DNA of 64,000 nucleotides from Bradyrhizobium sp. dw_411 (GCF_018449695.1 NZ_JAAVUY010000004.1:372001-436000); one strand, 5' to 3'; counted from the first letter of the stretch, positions 38,580-48,227 are shown. The notes: generated by a model from the letters alone, not told the origin. Made by a program: numbers and translations.

Positions 38580-41500
38580 ATGCCCAACAAAATGTTGATC
38601 GACGCCACCCACCCGGAAGAGACCCGGGTCGTTGTGGTCCGCGGCAATCGAGTCGAAGAGTTTGATTTCGAGACCGCCCAGCGCAAACAACTGCGCGGCA
38701 ATATCTACCTCGCCAAGGTCACGCGCGTAGAACCATCGCTTCAGGCCGCCTTCATCGAGTATGGCGGCAACCGTCACGGCTTCCTCGCCTTCAGCGAAAT
38801 TCATCCGGACTATTATCAAATTCCGGTCGCCGATCGTCAGGCCCTGATCGAGGCGGACGAGCGCGCCCATCGCGAAGCCGAGGAAGAAAGCGAAAACCGC
38901 TCCAGCCGTCACCGCCGTCCGCGCCACCGCAATTCGCGCCGCCGCGGCAGTGGCGAAAGGGTCCAGAGCGAGATCGTCGAGAACGCCGCCCTCGATCCGT
39001 CGCAGGCCGCTCAACCGTTCGAGCATGCCGAAGGCGTGCACACCGACGACGGCCACGCTCACGATTCCCTGGAATCCGGTCATCACCACGCCGATGCCGG
39101 GCATCACGATCATGAGCATCATCATGATGGTGAAGATTTGCACGATCATGATCATGACGACGCTCACGAGCATGACCACGCGCATGACGAGCACGATCAT
39201 GCCCACCCGCACGAGACACCTGCCGTTGCGGCCTCGCCCGATATGCCGGTTTCGGTGGCGATCGAGACTGCGGCACCGGCAAGCCCGGAAATCCATGAAG
39301 AACATGCTCATGATGAACAGGGGCATGAAGACCATAGCCATGACGAGCGCTCCCACGACGAGCAGGCGCGCGAAAACGCCGCCCATGCCGACGATGCTGT
39401 TCATGCCGAACACGGCGAGCACGCCGATGAACATCACGCCGCGCCGTCTCACGACGAACATGCTGCCGCCCATGATCATGAACATCACGGCCATGAACAT
39501 CATGGCGACGAGCATCATGACGATGAAGATGATGGCGACGAAGCCGAGGAAGAAGTCGTTGAATCCGTCGGCGGCGACGACGTCATGGAAGAAGTACCCG
39601 AGCGCGCCTTCCGTCCGCGCCGTCAGTACAAGATTCAGGAAGTCATCAAGCGCCGCCAGGTGATGCTGGTACAGGTGGTCAAGGAAGAACGCGGCAACAA
39701 GGGCGCGGCGCTGACGACCTATCTGTCGCTGGCCGGCCGTTACGCCGTGTTGATGCCGAACACCGCGCGCGGTGGCGGCATCAGCCGCAAGATCACCTCC
39801 GCGCAGGATCGCTCGAGGCTGAAGGAAGTGGTGCAGGATCTCGACGTGCCCGAGGGCATGGGGATCATCCTGCGCACCGCCGGCGCCTCGCGCACCAAGC
39901 CCGAGATCAAGCGCGACTTCGAATACCTGATCCGCATGTGGGAAACCGTGCGCGACATGACGCTGAAATCGCAGGCGCCGACCCTCGTCTACGAAGAAGG
40001 CTCGCTGATCAAGCGGTCGCTGCGCGATCTCTACAACAAGGAAATCGACGAAATCCAGGTCGCCGGCGAAGCCGGTTATCAGGAAGCCCGCGACTTCATG
40101 AAGATGCTGATGCCCTCCAACGTGCGCGCTGTGAGGCAGTATCGCGACGGCCAGCCGCTGTTCTCGCGGATGGGGGTCGAGAGCCAGCTCGACGCGATGT
40201 TCTCGCCGACCGTGCAATTGCGCTCCGGCGGCTACATCGTGATCAACCAGACCGAAGCGCTGGTTTCGATCGACGTCAATTCCGGACGCTCGACCCGAGA
40301 GCATCACATCGAGGATACCGCGCTCAAGACCAATCTCGAAGCCGCCGAGGAAGTCGCACGCCAACTGCGCCTGCGTGACCTCGCCGGGCTGATCGTGATC
40401 GATTTCATCGACATGGACGAGAAGCGCAACAACCGCTCGGTCGAACGCAAGCTCAGCGATTGCCTGCGGCAGGACCGCGCGCGAATCCAGGTCGGGCGCA
40501 TCTCGCATTTCGGCCTGCTCGAAATGTCGCGCCAGCGCATCCGCGCCAGCGTGCTGGAGAGCTCGACGGAGCCCTGCCCGCAATGCGGCGGCAGCGGGCA
40601 TGTCCGCTCGGTGTCGTCGGTAGCGTTGCAACTGCTGCGCGGCCTTGAAGAGATCTTGATGAAGGGCGCGACCCACAATCTCGTGGTGCGCACCCGGACC
40701 GATGTCGCGCTCTACGTCCTCAATCACAAGCGTGGCCATCTGCGCGATCTCGAAAGCAGCTTCAAGGTCACGCTGAGCGTGATCGCCGATCCGACCGTGA
40801 GCGGCCAGCAGTCGTTCATCATCGATCGCGGCGAACAGGTTCATACGCTGGAAGCCGCCAAGGCGTTGCTGGCAGCGCAGGTCGCGGCCTTCCCGCCGCA
40901 GACCGAGGAATTGTTCGATGAGGACGATCCGTTTGACGTGGAATCCGAAGCGGAAATTGAAACCGACGAGACCGAAGGTCTCGCCGGCGACCAACCTGTC
41001 AGCGAAGCCAGGGACGGCGAACCCGATGCGGATGGCCACAAGCGCAAGCGGCGCCGTCGCCGCCGCGGCCGTTCCGGCGAGGCCCGCGAAGGCGGTCCCG
41101 CGCGGGAAGATAACGGCGCGGCGCACAGCATCGCGCCTGACGCGGTCGCAGATACCGGAGCCGATGAAGGCGAATCCGACGAGGACGAATCCGAGGAACA
41201 GCCCGGCGTCGCGCGCACCGATCAGGCCGCAGGCGGCGAGCGGCGGCCCCGCCGTCGTGGACGTCGCGGCGGACGCCGCCGGCGTGGCGGGCCGGAAGAT
41301 GGTCTCGCCGGATCGATTGCGGACGAGCTCGGACCGACGCCCGCTTCGGAAGCCATCAGCGCGGTTGCCGATTTCGATGGTTATTCCCCACCTGCGGAGC
41401 CGGCCCTGCCGGTGGTGCAACCTGAATCGATCGCTCCCCGGTCTGAACCGCAGCCCACCGCGGATCATGCTCCCCAGGAAACCAGCGCTGCTGTCCACGA

Positions 41501-41726
41501 GGAAGCCACTCAGGAGGCCGAGCGTGCTGCCGCGCGACGGCGTTCGACGGTGCGGGAAAAGGTCAGCTTCATGACCAGTGCCCAGCCCGAAGCTCCGGCA
41601 CCCGTGACACAGAGCGCGCCCGAACCGGCGGCAAGTCCGGCTCCGGCCGAACCCGACGCTCAGCCCGCTGAAACCCAGCCCCGCCGCGCGGGATGGTGGT
41701 CGCGACGTTTTGGTAACGGCGAATAA
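38580..41726 (+). CDS. rne: Ribonuclease E with large His/Asp/Glu-rich insertion in the S1 domain
   Basis: The 1048-residue enzyme starts MPNKMLIDATHPEE and has the first half of an S1 RNA-binding domain to about residue 82. An insertion spans about residues 83-345, with 47 His counted between residues 151 and 320. The S1 fold and RNase domain resume with QYKIQEVIKRRQVMLVQVV. The catalytic Mg-binding residues lie in VSIDVNSG and VIDFIDMD (about 560-615), and the Zn-link is CPQCGGSGH (residues 666-674). The C-terminal 280 residues are acidic and Arg-rich low complexity, a likely degradosome scaffold. It makes the first cuts in mRNA decay and processes rRNA. The start at 38580 fits homologues. 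Confidence 0.95.
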   Translation: MPNKMLIDATHPEETRVVVVRGNRVEEFDFETAQRKQLRGNIYLAKVTRVEPSLQAAFIEYGGNRHGFLAFSEIHPDYYQIPVADRQALIEADERAHREAEEESENRSSRHRRPRHRNSRRRGSGERVQSEIVENAALDPSQAAQPFEHAEGVHTDDGHAHDSLESGHHHADAGHHDHEHHHDGEDLHDHDHDDAHEHDHAHDEHDHAHPHETPAVAASPDMPVSVAIETAAPASPEIHEEHAHDEQGHEDHSHDERSHDEQARENAAHADDAVHAEHGEHADEHHAAPSHDEHAAAHDHEHHGHEHHGDEHHDDEDDGDEAEEEVVESVGGDDVMEEVPERAFRPRRQYKIQEVIKRRQVMLVQVVKEERGNKGAALTTYLSLAGRYAVLMPNTARGGGISRKITSAQDRSRLKEVVQDLDVPEGMGIILRTAGASRTKPEIKRDFEYLIRMWETVRDMTLKSQAPTLVYEEGSLIKRSLRDLYNKEIDEIQVAGEAGYQEARDFMKMLMPSNVRAVRQYRDGQPLFSRMGVESQLDAMFSPTVQLRSGGYIVINQTEALVSIDVNSGRSTREHHIEDTALKTNLEAAEEVARQLRLRDLAGLIVIDFIDMDEKRNNRSVERKLSDCLRQDRARIQVGRISHFGLLEMSRQRIRASVLESSTEPCPQCGGSGHVRSVSSVALQLLRGLEEILMKGATHNLVVRTRTDVALYVLNHKRGHLRDLESSFKVTLSVIADPTVSGQQSFIIDRGEQVHTLEAAKALLAAQVAAFPPQTEELFDEDDPFDVESEAEIETDETEGLAGDQPVSEARDGEPDADGHKRKRRRRRRGRSGEAREGGPAREDNGAAHSIAPDAVADTGADEGESDEDESEEQPGVARTDQAAGGERRPRRRGRRGGRRRRGGPEDGLAGSIADELGPTPASEAISAVADFDGYSPPAEPALPVVQPESIAPRSEPQPTADHAPQETSAAVHEEATQEAERAAARRRSTVREKVSFMTSAQPEAPAPVTQSAPEPAASPAPAEPDAQPAETQPRRAGWWSRRFGNGE

Positions 41727-41736
41727 GCCCATCTAA

Positions 41737-41778
41737 ATCCACGAAATAAAAAACCGCATCCACGAAATAAAAAACCGC
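41737..41778. repeat. Perfect tandem duplication of 21 bp before the rne terminator
   Basis: The unit beginning ATCCACGAAATAAAAAACC occurs twice back to back (41737-41757 and 41758-41778). The second copy runs into the left side of the terminator stem. This looks like a recent slip duplication. Confidence 0.85.
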
Positions 41779-41804
41779 CCGGCAAAACCGGGCGGTTTTT
41801 GTTT
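41769..41804. terminator. Bidirectional terminator between rne and the SPFH gene
   Basis: CCGCCCGG pairs with CCGGGCGG around a CAAAA loop. It has an A-run on the left and a T-run on the right, so it can stop transcription of rne on the plus strand and of the SPFH gene on the minus strand. The flanking genes converge here. Confidence 0.9.
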
Positions 41805-41821
41805 GGCTTGAGATGCTTGCG

Positions 41822-43810
41822 CTACGCGCCGTTGGTACGAGCCGCCGGCTTCGGCGCCTCTTCCTTCAGCTTCTCCAGCGCATCGGGCATCATGCGTCCG
41901 AACATCGAACTCAGCATCGCCGTCGGAATGAGACCGCCGCTGTTTTCCTGGCCTTGCGCACCGGACATCAGGAATTGCGGAACCAGCGGCTGGTTGATCT
42001 TGGTCAACGCATCGGCGAAGCGGGAGAAGTTCTGTTCGGCCAGGCGATATTCGGGGCCACCATACGCGTCGACCGAAAGCTTGGTCGCCTGCGCATTCGC
42101 CGCACCGATCGCCAGCGCCCGGTCGGCCTCGCCTTTACCTTCAAGCCGCGACCGCTCGCCCGCCGCAGCCGCCGTCACCTTGACGGTTTCGGCATCCTTC
42201 TGCGCCCGTGCCAATGCCGCGGCGCCCTCGTTTTCGTGCACCTTGACCTGGATCAGCGACTGGGTGAGCGCGACCTGCGCCGCCGCGGTGGCCTTGGCTT
42301 CGTTCAAGGTCCGCTCCTGCACGGCCGCCTTCTCCTGCTCCTGATAGGTCGTCACCTGCTCGCGCGCGACCTGGCGCGAACGCAACTGGAACAGGATGTC
42401 CTCGATGGTCCGATCGCCCGCGGCGGCGCGCGGCGTTCCGATCAGCACTTCCTGCAATTCGAGCGAATAGGCCTCGAAACGTGCTTTCATCTCGTTGCCG
42501 GACTCTTCCTGAATCGCGGCCCGGTTCTGCAGCAATTCGATCAGCGTCATCTTCTGCGCAATATTCTTGAAGAAGGCGCTGACCATCGGGTCGAGTGTCT
42601 GTTCGACCAGTTTCTTCACATCGCCAAAGCGCTGAATGATCATCGGCGCTTTTTTATAGTCGATATGCATCACGACGGAGAGCGGCAGCGTGGGCTCGAA
42701 CGCATCCTTGGTGATCAGCGAGATCTCCGAAAGATTCTCGTCGAGTTTCAGCGCGCCGACTTCACCACGCACCCATTTGAGGATGAAGTTGACGGTCGGA
42801 ATGATCTCGATCTTGCCGGCGTAGGTGTTGAAGGCGTATTTGCCCGGCAACATCGGATCCCGCCAGACGCCACGACTGCCGTTCATCACGAGTTCGCCAT
42901 GGCGATATTGCTCGCCGGAAACGTCTGCGGTCCTCGGTCCGGTATAGAAGATAACCACGCCGACATTGCCGACCGGGATCACAGTCTTTGGAACCGCCTC
43001 GACCGTCGCGAACAAGCGGTTGATGTACCAGGTGCCTTCGACCACGACCTGCAACTGGCGGCCGCGAAAGCCGCCCGCCTCCAGGAATCGCTCCGGCTCC
43101 TGAAAATTGTTGTGAAACGTTGCGGCGTTACGCAGGTCGGTTCCAACCTCCGGCGCAATGATTTCACCCGGCGGCAGCGAGGGGCCGTCATGAACCGTGA
43201 CGATGCCGACCAGATCCTGACCGACCGCCAGCACGACTGGGACGAAACCGTCGCGATCCGCGATCGTCTGCTTCATGTTGTCGAGAACGCCCTGCTCCAG
43301 TTGGCTGAGGGCGTGGCCGTAAACGCGTTCATCGGTGATGATTGCAAATTGCGTGGTGTTGATCGCATAGGTTCCTTCGCGCAGAATCTTGCGCTGCGGA
43401 CCCTTCTGGCCGCCGCCGACCAGAAACCGGCGCACATCCTGAAAGTCGGATTTGTCCTCGGTGTCGTTGGCGGCGAGCACCTGGGAAGCCCCGAGTGAAG
43501 CGCCGTCGCGCGCGAACACATAGGCGATCTTGCCCTGCCCGACCGTGACGAGGTCGGAAGTGTGGATTCGATAGGTGAACGGAAAAAACAGGTGGATACC
43601 ACCGCGCAGGATCTCGGGCTCGAAACCAGCCTCGCCATGCAGTGCGATGAAGCCGGATTTGATCGATCCCCTTGGCGCCCACATTTTCTCGACGATCCCG
43701 ACCTGATTGTTCGAGATGTAGCGAAAGATATTGGACACGCGCAGCAAAACAAGAATCACGACGACAGCCCCGGCCCAGATGCCGGGGATAACGAGATTAT
43801 TGATGTCCAC
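41822..43810 (-). CDS. SPFH/Band 7 membrane protein, flotillin-like, with C-terminal coiled coil
   Basis: The 662-residue protein has one N-terminal membrane helix (about residues 8-27, VIPGIWAGAVVVILVLLRV) and an SPFH domain starting NNQVGIVEKMW. A long insert lies between residues 130 and 260, with further SPFH-like strands (FILKWVRGEVGALKLDENLSEI). A heptad-like Ala/Glu/Gln-rich coiled coil spans about residues 480-590 and the tail is Gly/Met/Pro-rich. SPFH proteins make large membrane rings or rafts that guard proteases and lipid domains. The GTG at 43810 is chosen because AGGAGG lies six bases upstream. It follows dctA on the same strand with 176 bp between them. Confidence 0.85.
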   Translation of the reverse strand: MDINNLVIPGIWAGAVVVILVLLRVSNIFRYISNNQVGIVEKMWAPRGSIKSGFIALHGEAGFEPEILRGGIHLFFPFTYRIHTSDLVTVGQGKIAYVFARDGASLGASQVLAANDTEDKSDFQDVRRFLVGGGQKGPQRKILREGTYAINTTQFAIITDERVYGHALSQLEQGVLDNMKQTIADRDGFVPVVLAVGQDLVGIVTVHDGPSLPPGEIIAPEVGTDLRNAATFHNNFQEPERFLEAGGFRGRQLQVVVEGTWYINRLFATVEAVPKTVIPVGNVGVVIFYTGPRTADVSGEQYRHGELVMNGSRGVWRDPMLPGKYAFNTYAGKIEIIPTVNFILKWVRGEVGALKLDENLSEISLITKDAFEPTLPLSVVMHIDYKKAPMIIQRFGDVKKLVEQTLDPMVSAFFKNIAQKMTLIELLQNRAAIQEESGNEMKARFEAYSLELQEVLIGTPRAAAGDRTIEDILFQLRSRQVAREQVTTYQEQEKAAVQERTLNEAKATAAAQVALTQSLIQVKVHENEGAAALARAQKDAETVKVTAAAAGERSRLEGKGEADRALAIGAANAQATKLSVDAYGGPEYRLAEQNFSRFADALTKINQPLVPQFLMSGAQGQENSGGLIPTAMLSSMFGRMMPDALEKLKEEAPKPAARTNGA

Positions 43811-43944
43811 GATAGGCCTCCTGAGTGCCCGCACCGGGCGACCGCCTCGGCGGGGTGCGACATCTAGTTAGTCGCGGGCACGCCACCAGAGGTTCGCTCC
43901 GGCGTGCACCTTCGACTTTAGGATATCGCGCCCGCCGCTTAGGC

Positions 43945-43961
43945 TTAAGGAGGGTTTAACC
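43945..43961. promoter_or_regulatory. Candidate CtrA-binding site upstream of the SPFH gene
   Basis: TTAAGGAGGGTTTAACC matches TTAA-N7-TTAAC, the binding consensus of the cell-cycle regulator CtrA, at all nine fixed bases. Those positions are mostly A/T, so a chance match is unlikely in DNA this GC-rich. It lies about 135 bp before the SPFH start codon. Confidence 0.5.
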
Positions 43962-43986
43962 GAGTTTTATGACACAACCGCTGCTT

Positions 43987-45312
43987 CTATCCCGTCGTAA
44001 CAGCCGTCTCCAGATCCGACGTATCGACGGTCTTGTTGAGGTTGGCGTGCAGCAACTCGTGATCGAGTTCGCCTTCCCACCACGACACGAACACCGTGGC
44101 GATGCCGTTGCCGGTGATGTTGGTCAGTGCGCGAACCTCGCTCATGAACTTGTCCACCGAGAACACGATCGCCATGCCCGGCACCAGCGCCGGATTGACG
44201 ACCGAGAGCGTCGCCGCCAGCGTGATGAAGCCCGCGCCGGTAACACCGCTGGCGCCCTTTGAGGTCAGCATCGCGACCACCAGGATGGTCAGTTGCTGGC
44301 TGAAGCTGAGATCGACGCCAAGCGCCTGCGCGATGAACAGCGTCGCCAGCGTCATGTAGATATTGGTGCCATCGAGGTTGAACGAATAACCGGTGGGCAC
44401 CACGAGGCCGACCACCGATTTCGAACAGCCGAGCCGCTCGAGCTTCTCCATCAATTGCGGAAGCGCGCTCTCGGATGAACTGGTGCCGAGCACGACCAGC
44501 AGTTCATCCTTGATATAGGAGATGAACTTGAAAATGTTAAACCCGATCACGCGCGCAATCAGGCCCAGCACGACGACAACGAAAAGTCCCGCCGTTGCAT
44601 AGAACAAGGCGATCAATCCAAGCAGATTGCCGAGCGCGGCCGGCCCGAATTTCCCGATCGTGTAGGCCATCGCGCCAAAGGCGCCGACCGGCGCCGCCTT
44701 CATGACGATGCCGATCACGCCGAACACCGCATGCGAGGTGTCGTCGATAATATCGCGCAGCCGGTGGCCGCGTTCGCCGAGCGCCATCAGCGCAAAGCCG
44801 AACAGGATGGCGAACAGCAGCACCTGAAGGATATCGCCTCGCGCCAGCGCGCCCACCACGCTGTCAGGAATGATGTTGAGAACGAAATCGACCGATTTCT
44901 GCGCTTCCGCCTGCTTGACGTAAGTGGCGACCGCCGCCGCGTCGGGCTTCGCGGCCAGTCCGTGGCCGACCTGGATGAGATTGCCCATCAACAGGCCGAG
45001 GATCAACGCAAAGGACGAGACAATTTCAAAATAAACCAGCGCCTTGACGCCGACGCGGCCGACCTTGCGGGCGTCCTGAATATGCGCAATGCCTGACACG
45101 ACCGTGCAAAAGATGATCGGCGCGATCACCATCTTGATCAGCTTGATGAAGCCGTCGCCGAGCGCCTTGATCCAGTCATTGGTCGCGAAGTTCGGCCACA
45201 GCCAGCCGACCAGAACGCCGATCACAATCGCAATCAACACCTGAAGATAAAGGATTTTGTACCAGGGTTTGGCGGCGCGAGCCGGCGCCTCGGTTGCGAT
45301 CGTTGCCGCCAT
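43987..45312 (-). CDS. dctA: C4-dicarboxylate/cation symporter
   Basis: The 441-residue inner-membrane carrier belongs to the DAACS family. It has the two re-entrant hairpin motifs, the serine-rich [12 protein letters not shown] and the [15 protein letters not shown] helix with the sodium/substrate residues, and the tail motif [21 protein letters not shown]. It takes up succinate, malate and fumarate; in rhizobia DctA feeds bacteroids in nodules. The ATG at 45312 follows GGGGGAG. No DctBD sensor-regulator pair lies beside it and I see no sigma-54 promoter upstream, so this may be a paralogue under other control. Confidence 0.93.
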   Translation of the reverse strand: MAATIATEAPARAAKPWYKILYLQVLIAIVIGVLVGWLWPNFATNDWIKALGDGFIKLIKMVIAPIIFCTVVSGIAHIQDARKVGRVGVKALVYFEIVSSFALILGLLMGNLIQVGHGLAAKPDAAAVATYVKQAEAQKSVDFVLNIIPDSVVGALARGDILQVLLFAILFGFALMALGERGHRLRDIIDDTSHAVFGVIGIVMKAAPVGAFGAMAYTIGKFGPAALGNLLGLIALFYATAGLFVVVVLGLIARVIGFNIFKFISYIKDELLVVLGTSSSESALPQLMEKLERLGCSKSVVGLVVPTGYSFNLDGTNIYMTLATLFIAQALGVDLSFSQQLTILVVAMLTSKGASGVTGAGFITLAATLSVVNPALVPGMAIVFSVDKFMSEVRALTNITGNGIATVFVSWWEGELDHELLHANLNKTVDTSDLETAVTTG

Positions 45313-45460
45313 CAGTCTCACTCCCCCTCAACGTCGTGTCACCCTGCCCGTCGCCCCCGGCGCGGACCGCCTTGTTATCCAATACAGCCAAAAGCAATTA
45401 GATCAGCGGAGTCAATGGCGCCGGCTCATTTTCCGGTGATCGCACCCGCGACAGATCGCG

Positions 45461-46648
45461 TCATCCAAGCCATTGCGCGATGCGCGTCACGGCTTCGTGC
45501 ATTTCCTCAGCCGAGCGCGCGTAGGAGAACCGGATGAACTGGTGGCCGTGGATGGGATCGAAGTCGATGCCGGGGGTCGCCGCGACGCGTGCGCGTTCCA
45601 GCATCTCACCGGCGAATTTGAAACTGTCGGAGGTGAATTTCGAAACATCGGCGTAAAGGTAAAACGCGCCGTCGGCGGGCAGGAATTTGGTGAGACCAGC
45701 GCGCGGCAAGCCTTCGATCAGAATGCGGCGGTTCTCCAGATAACCGCGCTTGATCGCTTCCATCTCCTCGCGGCCCTCGAACGCCGCCTCGGCGGCAATC
45801 TGCGACAGCGTCGGGACCGAAATGGAGAGGTTTTGCTGCAGCCGCTCGATCGGACGCACCAAGTGCTCCGGCACCACCATCCAGCCGACCCGCCAGCCGG
45901 TCATGCAGAAATATTTCGAGAACGAATTGATCACAAGCGCGTGGGGCGACAACTCCGCCGCCGTGACTGCCGGGAATGCGTAGTCGAGGCCGTGATAGAT
46001 TTCGTCCGAAATGAACCGAATGCCGGCACTTTCTGCCGCCGAAATCAGGCTGGTCAATGCCTCACGGGACATCATCGTGCCAGTGGGATTGGCGGGGCTT
46101 CCGACCAGCACCCCCTTCAGCGGCGTCTTGCGATGGGCCGCGAGCAAGGCTTCGCCGGTCAGGGCATGCCGGGTGTCGCTGGAGGTCTCGATCAGCACCG
46201 GCTCGCAGCCCAGTGCTGTGAGAATATGGCGATAGGGCGGATAGCCGGGCACGGTGACCGCCACCCGGTCGCCGGGCTCGAACATGGCCAGAAAGCCCAG
46301 GATGAATGCCCCGGATGAGCCCGTGGTCACGACGATCCGTTCGGCATCCACATCGCAGTCATAGGCCTCGCGGTAGTGGCGGGCGATACGCCGGCGCAGC
46401 GTTGGGGTTCCCAATGCCGACGTATAGTCGATCCGGCTGCTGTCGAGCGCAGCATGCGCGGCCATGATCGCCGCTTTGGGCGCCGAGGCCGCCGGCTGTC
46501 CCACTTCCATGTGGATGACATGGCCGCCGGCCGCTTCAATGCGTGCGGCAGCCGCCATCACATCCATCACCATGAACGGCGGAACATCGCTTCGCCCCGA
46601 TGCCCCCAACAGGCCTTTTGCACGGTCTCTCAGTGTCGCTTCAGGCAT
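45461..46648 (-). CDS. Class I/II PLP aminotransferase
   Basis: This 395-residue fold-type I aminotransferase has HMEVGQPAASAPK near the N-terminus and TTGSSGAFILGF for cofactor phosphate binding. SPANPTGTM and SDEIYHGLDY (Asp for the pyridine ring) follow. The PLP lysine is in NSFSKYFCMTGWRVGW near residue 246 and the substrate-carboxylate Arg in FIRFSYARS. Similar proteins are called aspartate or alanine aminotransferases, but the amino donor is not predictable. It stands alone and diverges from the M48 protease. Confidence 0.88.
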   Translation of the reverse strand: MPEATLRDRAKGLLGASGRSDVPPFMVMDVMAAAARIEAAGGHVIHMEVGQPAASAPKAAIMAAHAALDSSRIDYTSALGTPTLRRRIARHYREAYDCDVDAERIVVTTGSSGAFILGFLAMFEPGDRVAVTVPGYPPYRHILTALGCEPVLIETSSDTRHALTGEALLAAHRKTPLKGVLVGSPANPTGTMMSREALTSLISAAESAGIRFISDEIYHGLDYAFPAVTAAELSPHALVINSFSKYFCMTGWRVGWMVVPEHLVRPIERLQQNLSISVPTLSQIAAEAAFEGREEMEAIKRGYLENRRILIEGLPRAGLTKFLPADGAFYLYADVSKFTSDSFKFAGEMLERARVAATPGIDFDPIHGHQFIRFSYARSAEEMHEAVTRIAQWLG

Positions 46649-46750
46649 CGATATCTGCTATTTGAGCTGGTGCCCCAGACTAGCCGCATTCCGCGGTTTG
46701 GTAGGGCATATCGCGTATCCGCCCTGCCGCCAATCATTAAAGACCGCTCG

Positions 46751-48148
46751 ATGACGTTTCGCCCAGCGCTGCGCCAGAAACCATCCAAGTTTGCCACCGT
46801 CACTACCGCGATCGCGCTAGCTTTGGCGCCGTTTTCGGCGTTTGCACAAGAGAAAGAAAAAGGTCCGGCGCTGCTGCGCGATACTGAGACCGAGCAATTG
46901 CTGCGCGACTATACGCGTCCGGTCCTGCGCGTCGCGGGCCTCGAGAAGCAGAATATCCAGGTGACGATCATCAATGATCCCGCCTTTAACGCCTTCGTCG
47001 CCGACGGCCACCGCATTTTCGTGAATCACGGCGCGTTGATGCAATCGGAAACGCCCAATCAGATCATCGGAGTGCTGGCGCATGAGACCGGGCATCTCGC
47101 CGGCGGTCATCTCGCCAAATTGCACGAACAGGTCGCAGCCGCGCAAACACAGATGGTTATCGCGATGCTGCTGGGCGCCGGTGCGCTCGCGGCGGGTGCC
47201 AAAGGCAACGGCAATACCGGTCTGGCCAATGCCGGCGCCGCCACGCTCTCCGCGCCGCAGGAAGTGATCCGCCGCAGCCTGCTCTCCTATGTGCGCGGAC
47301 AAGAAGAAAACGCCGACCGCGCCGGCGTGAAATTTCTGACCGCGACCGGTCAATCCGCCAAGGGCATGTACGAGACCTTCAAGCGATTCACCAACGACAG
47401 CCTGTTCGCCGCCCATGGCTCCGACCCATACGTGCAGTCGCATCCAATGCCTGCCGAACGCGTCGCGGCGCTCGAGGAAATCGCGCATTCCAGCCCCTAT
47501 TGGGACAAGAAGGACGATACGGCCCTGCAACTGCGCCACGACATGATGCGCGCCAAGATCTCGGGCTTCATGGAACGGCAGGACACGGTCTATCGGCGCT
47601 ATCCGCTGTCGAACACCACCCTGCCCTCACGGTATGCGCACGCGATCTCCACCTATCTGCACGGCGATCTGCAGAACGCCCTCACCCAGATCGACGGACT
47701 GATCCAGGTGCAGCCCAATAACCCGTATTTTTATGAATTGCGCGGCCAGGCGCTGCTCGAAGGCGGCAAGCCCGCGGAGGCGATTGCGCCCCTGCGCAAG
47801 GCCGTGCAGCTCTCGAATAACGCGCCGCTCATCGAGATGTTACTTGGGCAAGCACTGGTGGCGTCCGATAATAGGGCCTACGCTGACGAAGCGATCGGGA
47901 TTCTGCGGGCCGCCGTGGCGCGCGAGAGCGAAGCGCCGCTGGGCTTTTCGCAGCTCGCGATGGCCTACGGCCGAAAGGGGGATCTGGCGGAGGCCGATCT
48001 GGCATCGGCACAGGCGGCCTATCTGCGCGGCGACAACAAGACCGCGCGCGATCTTGCTTCCCGCGCGAAAACCCGTTTCGCCGTCGGCACCCCCGGATGG
48101 GTCAAGGCCGACGACATCATCTCCTCGAAGCCACCCAAGAATAATTGA
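46751..48148 (+). CDS. Periplasmic M48 metalloprotease with TPR-like tail (BepA/LoiP type)
   Basis: The 465-residue product has a signal peptide ending PFSAFA and a zinc-protease domain with HETGH at residues 111-115. The third ligand is in GQEENADRAG near residue 189. Residues 290-465 form helical TPR-like repeats (YELRGQALLEGGKPAEAI and so on). E. coli BepA with the same layout degrades or rescues stalled outer-membrane assembly substrates; the role here should be envelope quality control. The ATG at 46751 opens the signal peptide. Confidence 0.92.
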   Translation: MTFRPALRQKPSKFATVTTAIALALAPFSAFAQEKEKGPALLRDTETEQLLRDYTRPVLRVAGLEKQNIQVTIINDPAFNAFVADGHRIFVNHGALMQSETPNQIIGVLAHETGHLAGGHLAKLHEQVAAAQTQMVIAMLLGAGALAAGAKGNGNTGLANAGAATLSAPQEVIRRSLLSYVRGQEENADRAGVKFLTATGQSAKGMYETFKRFTNDSLFAAHGSDPYVQSHPMPAERVAALEEIAHSSPYWDKKDDTALQLRHDMMRAKISGFMERQDTVYRRYPLSNTTLPSRYAHAISTYLHGDLQNALTQIDGLIQVQPNNPYFYELRGQALLEGGKPAEAIAPLRKAVQLSNNAPLIEMLLGQALVASDNRAYADEAIGILRAAVARESEAPLGFSQLAMAYGRKGDLAEADLASAQAAYLRGDNKTARDLASRAKTRFAVGTPGWVKADDIISSKPPKNN

Positions 48149-48206
48149 ACCCGAGAATAACCGAACCAGATATACGCAACGAGAAATAAACTGGCCTGAC
48201 CTACAA

Positions 48207-48227
48207 GGTTTTCGAAAACCGGTTTTC
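48207..48227 (+). promoter_or_regulatory. Three-half-site palindromic operator before the DsbA-like gene
   Basis: GGTTTTC-GAAAACC-GGTTTTC is made of one 7-base half-site in alternating orientation. It contains two overlapping perfect 14-bp palindromes (48207-48220 and 48214-48227). It lies 55 bp before the start codon at 48282. I do not know a regulator with this motif. Confidence 0.5.

Noticed and set aside
38490..41732. A 1080-codon open frame on the minus strand opposite rne
   Set aside because: It covers rne in antisense, is Met/Val/Ala-rich without domains and arises from the GC-rich codon use and His/Asp repeats of rne. No ribosome site or family match.
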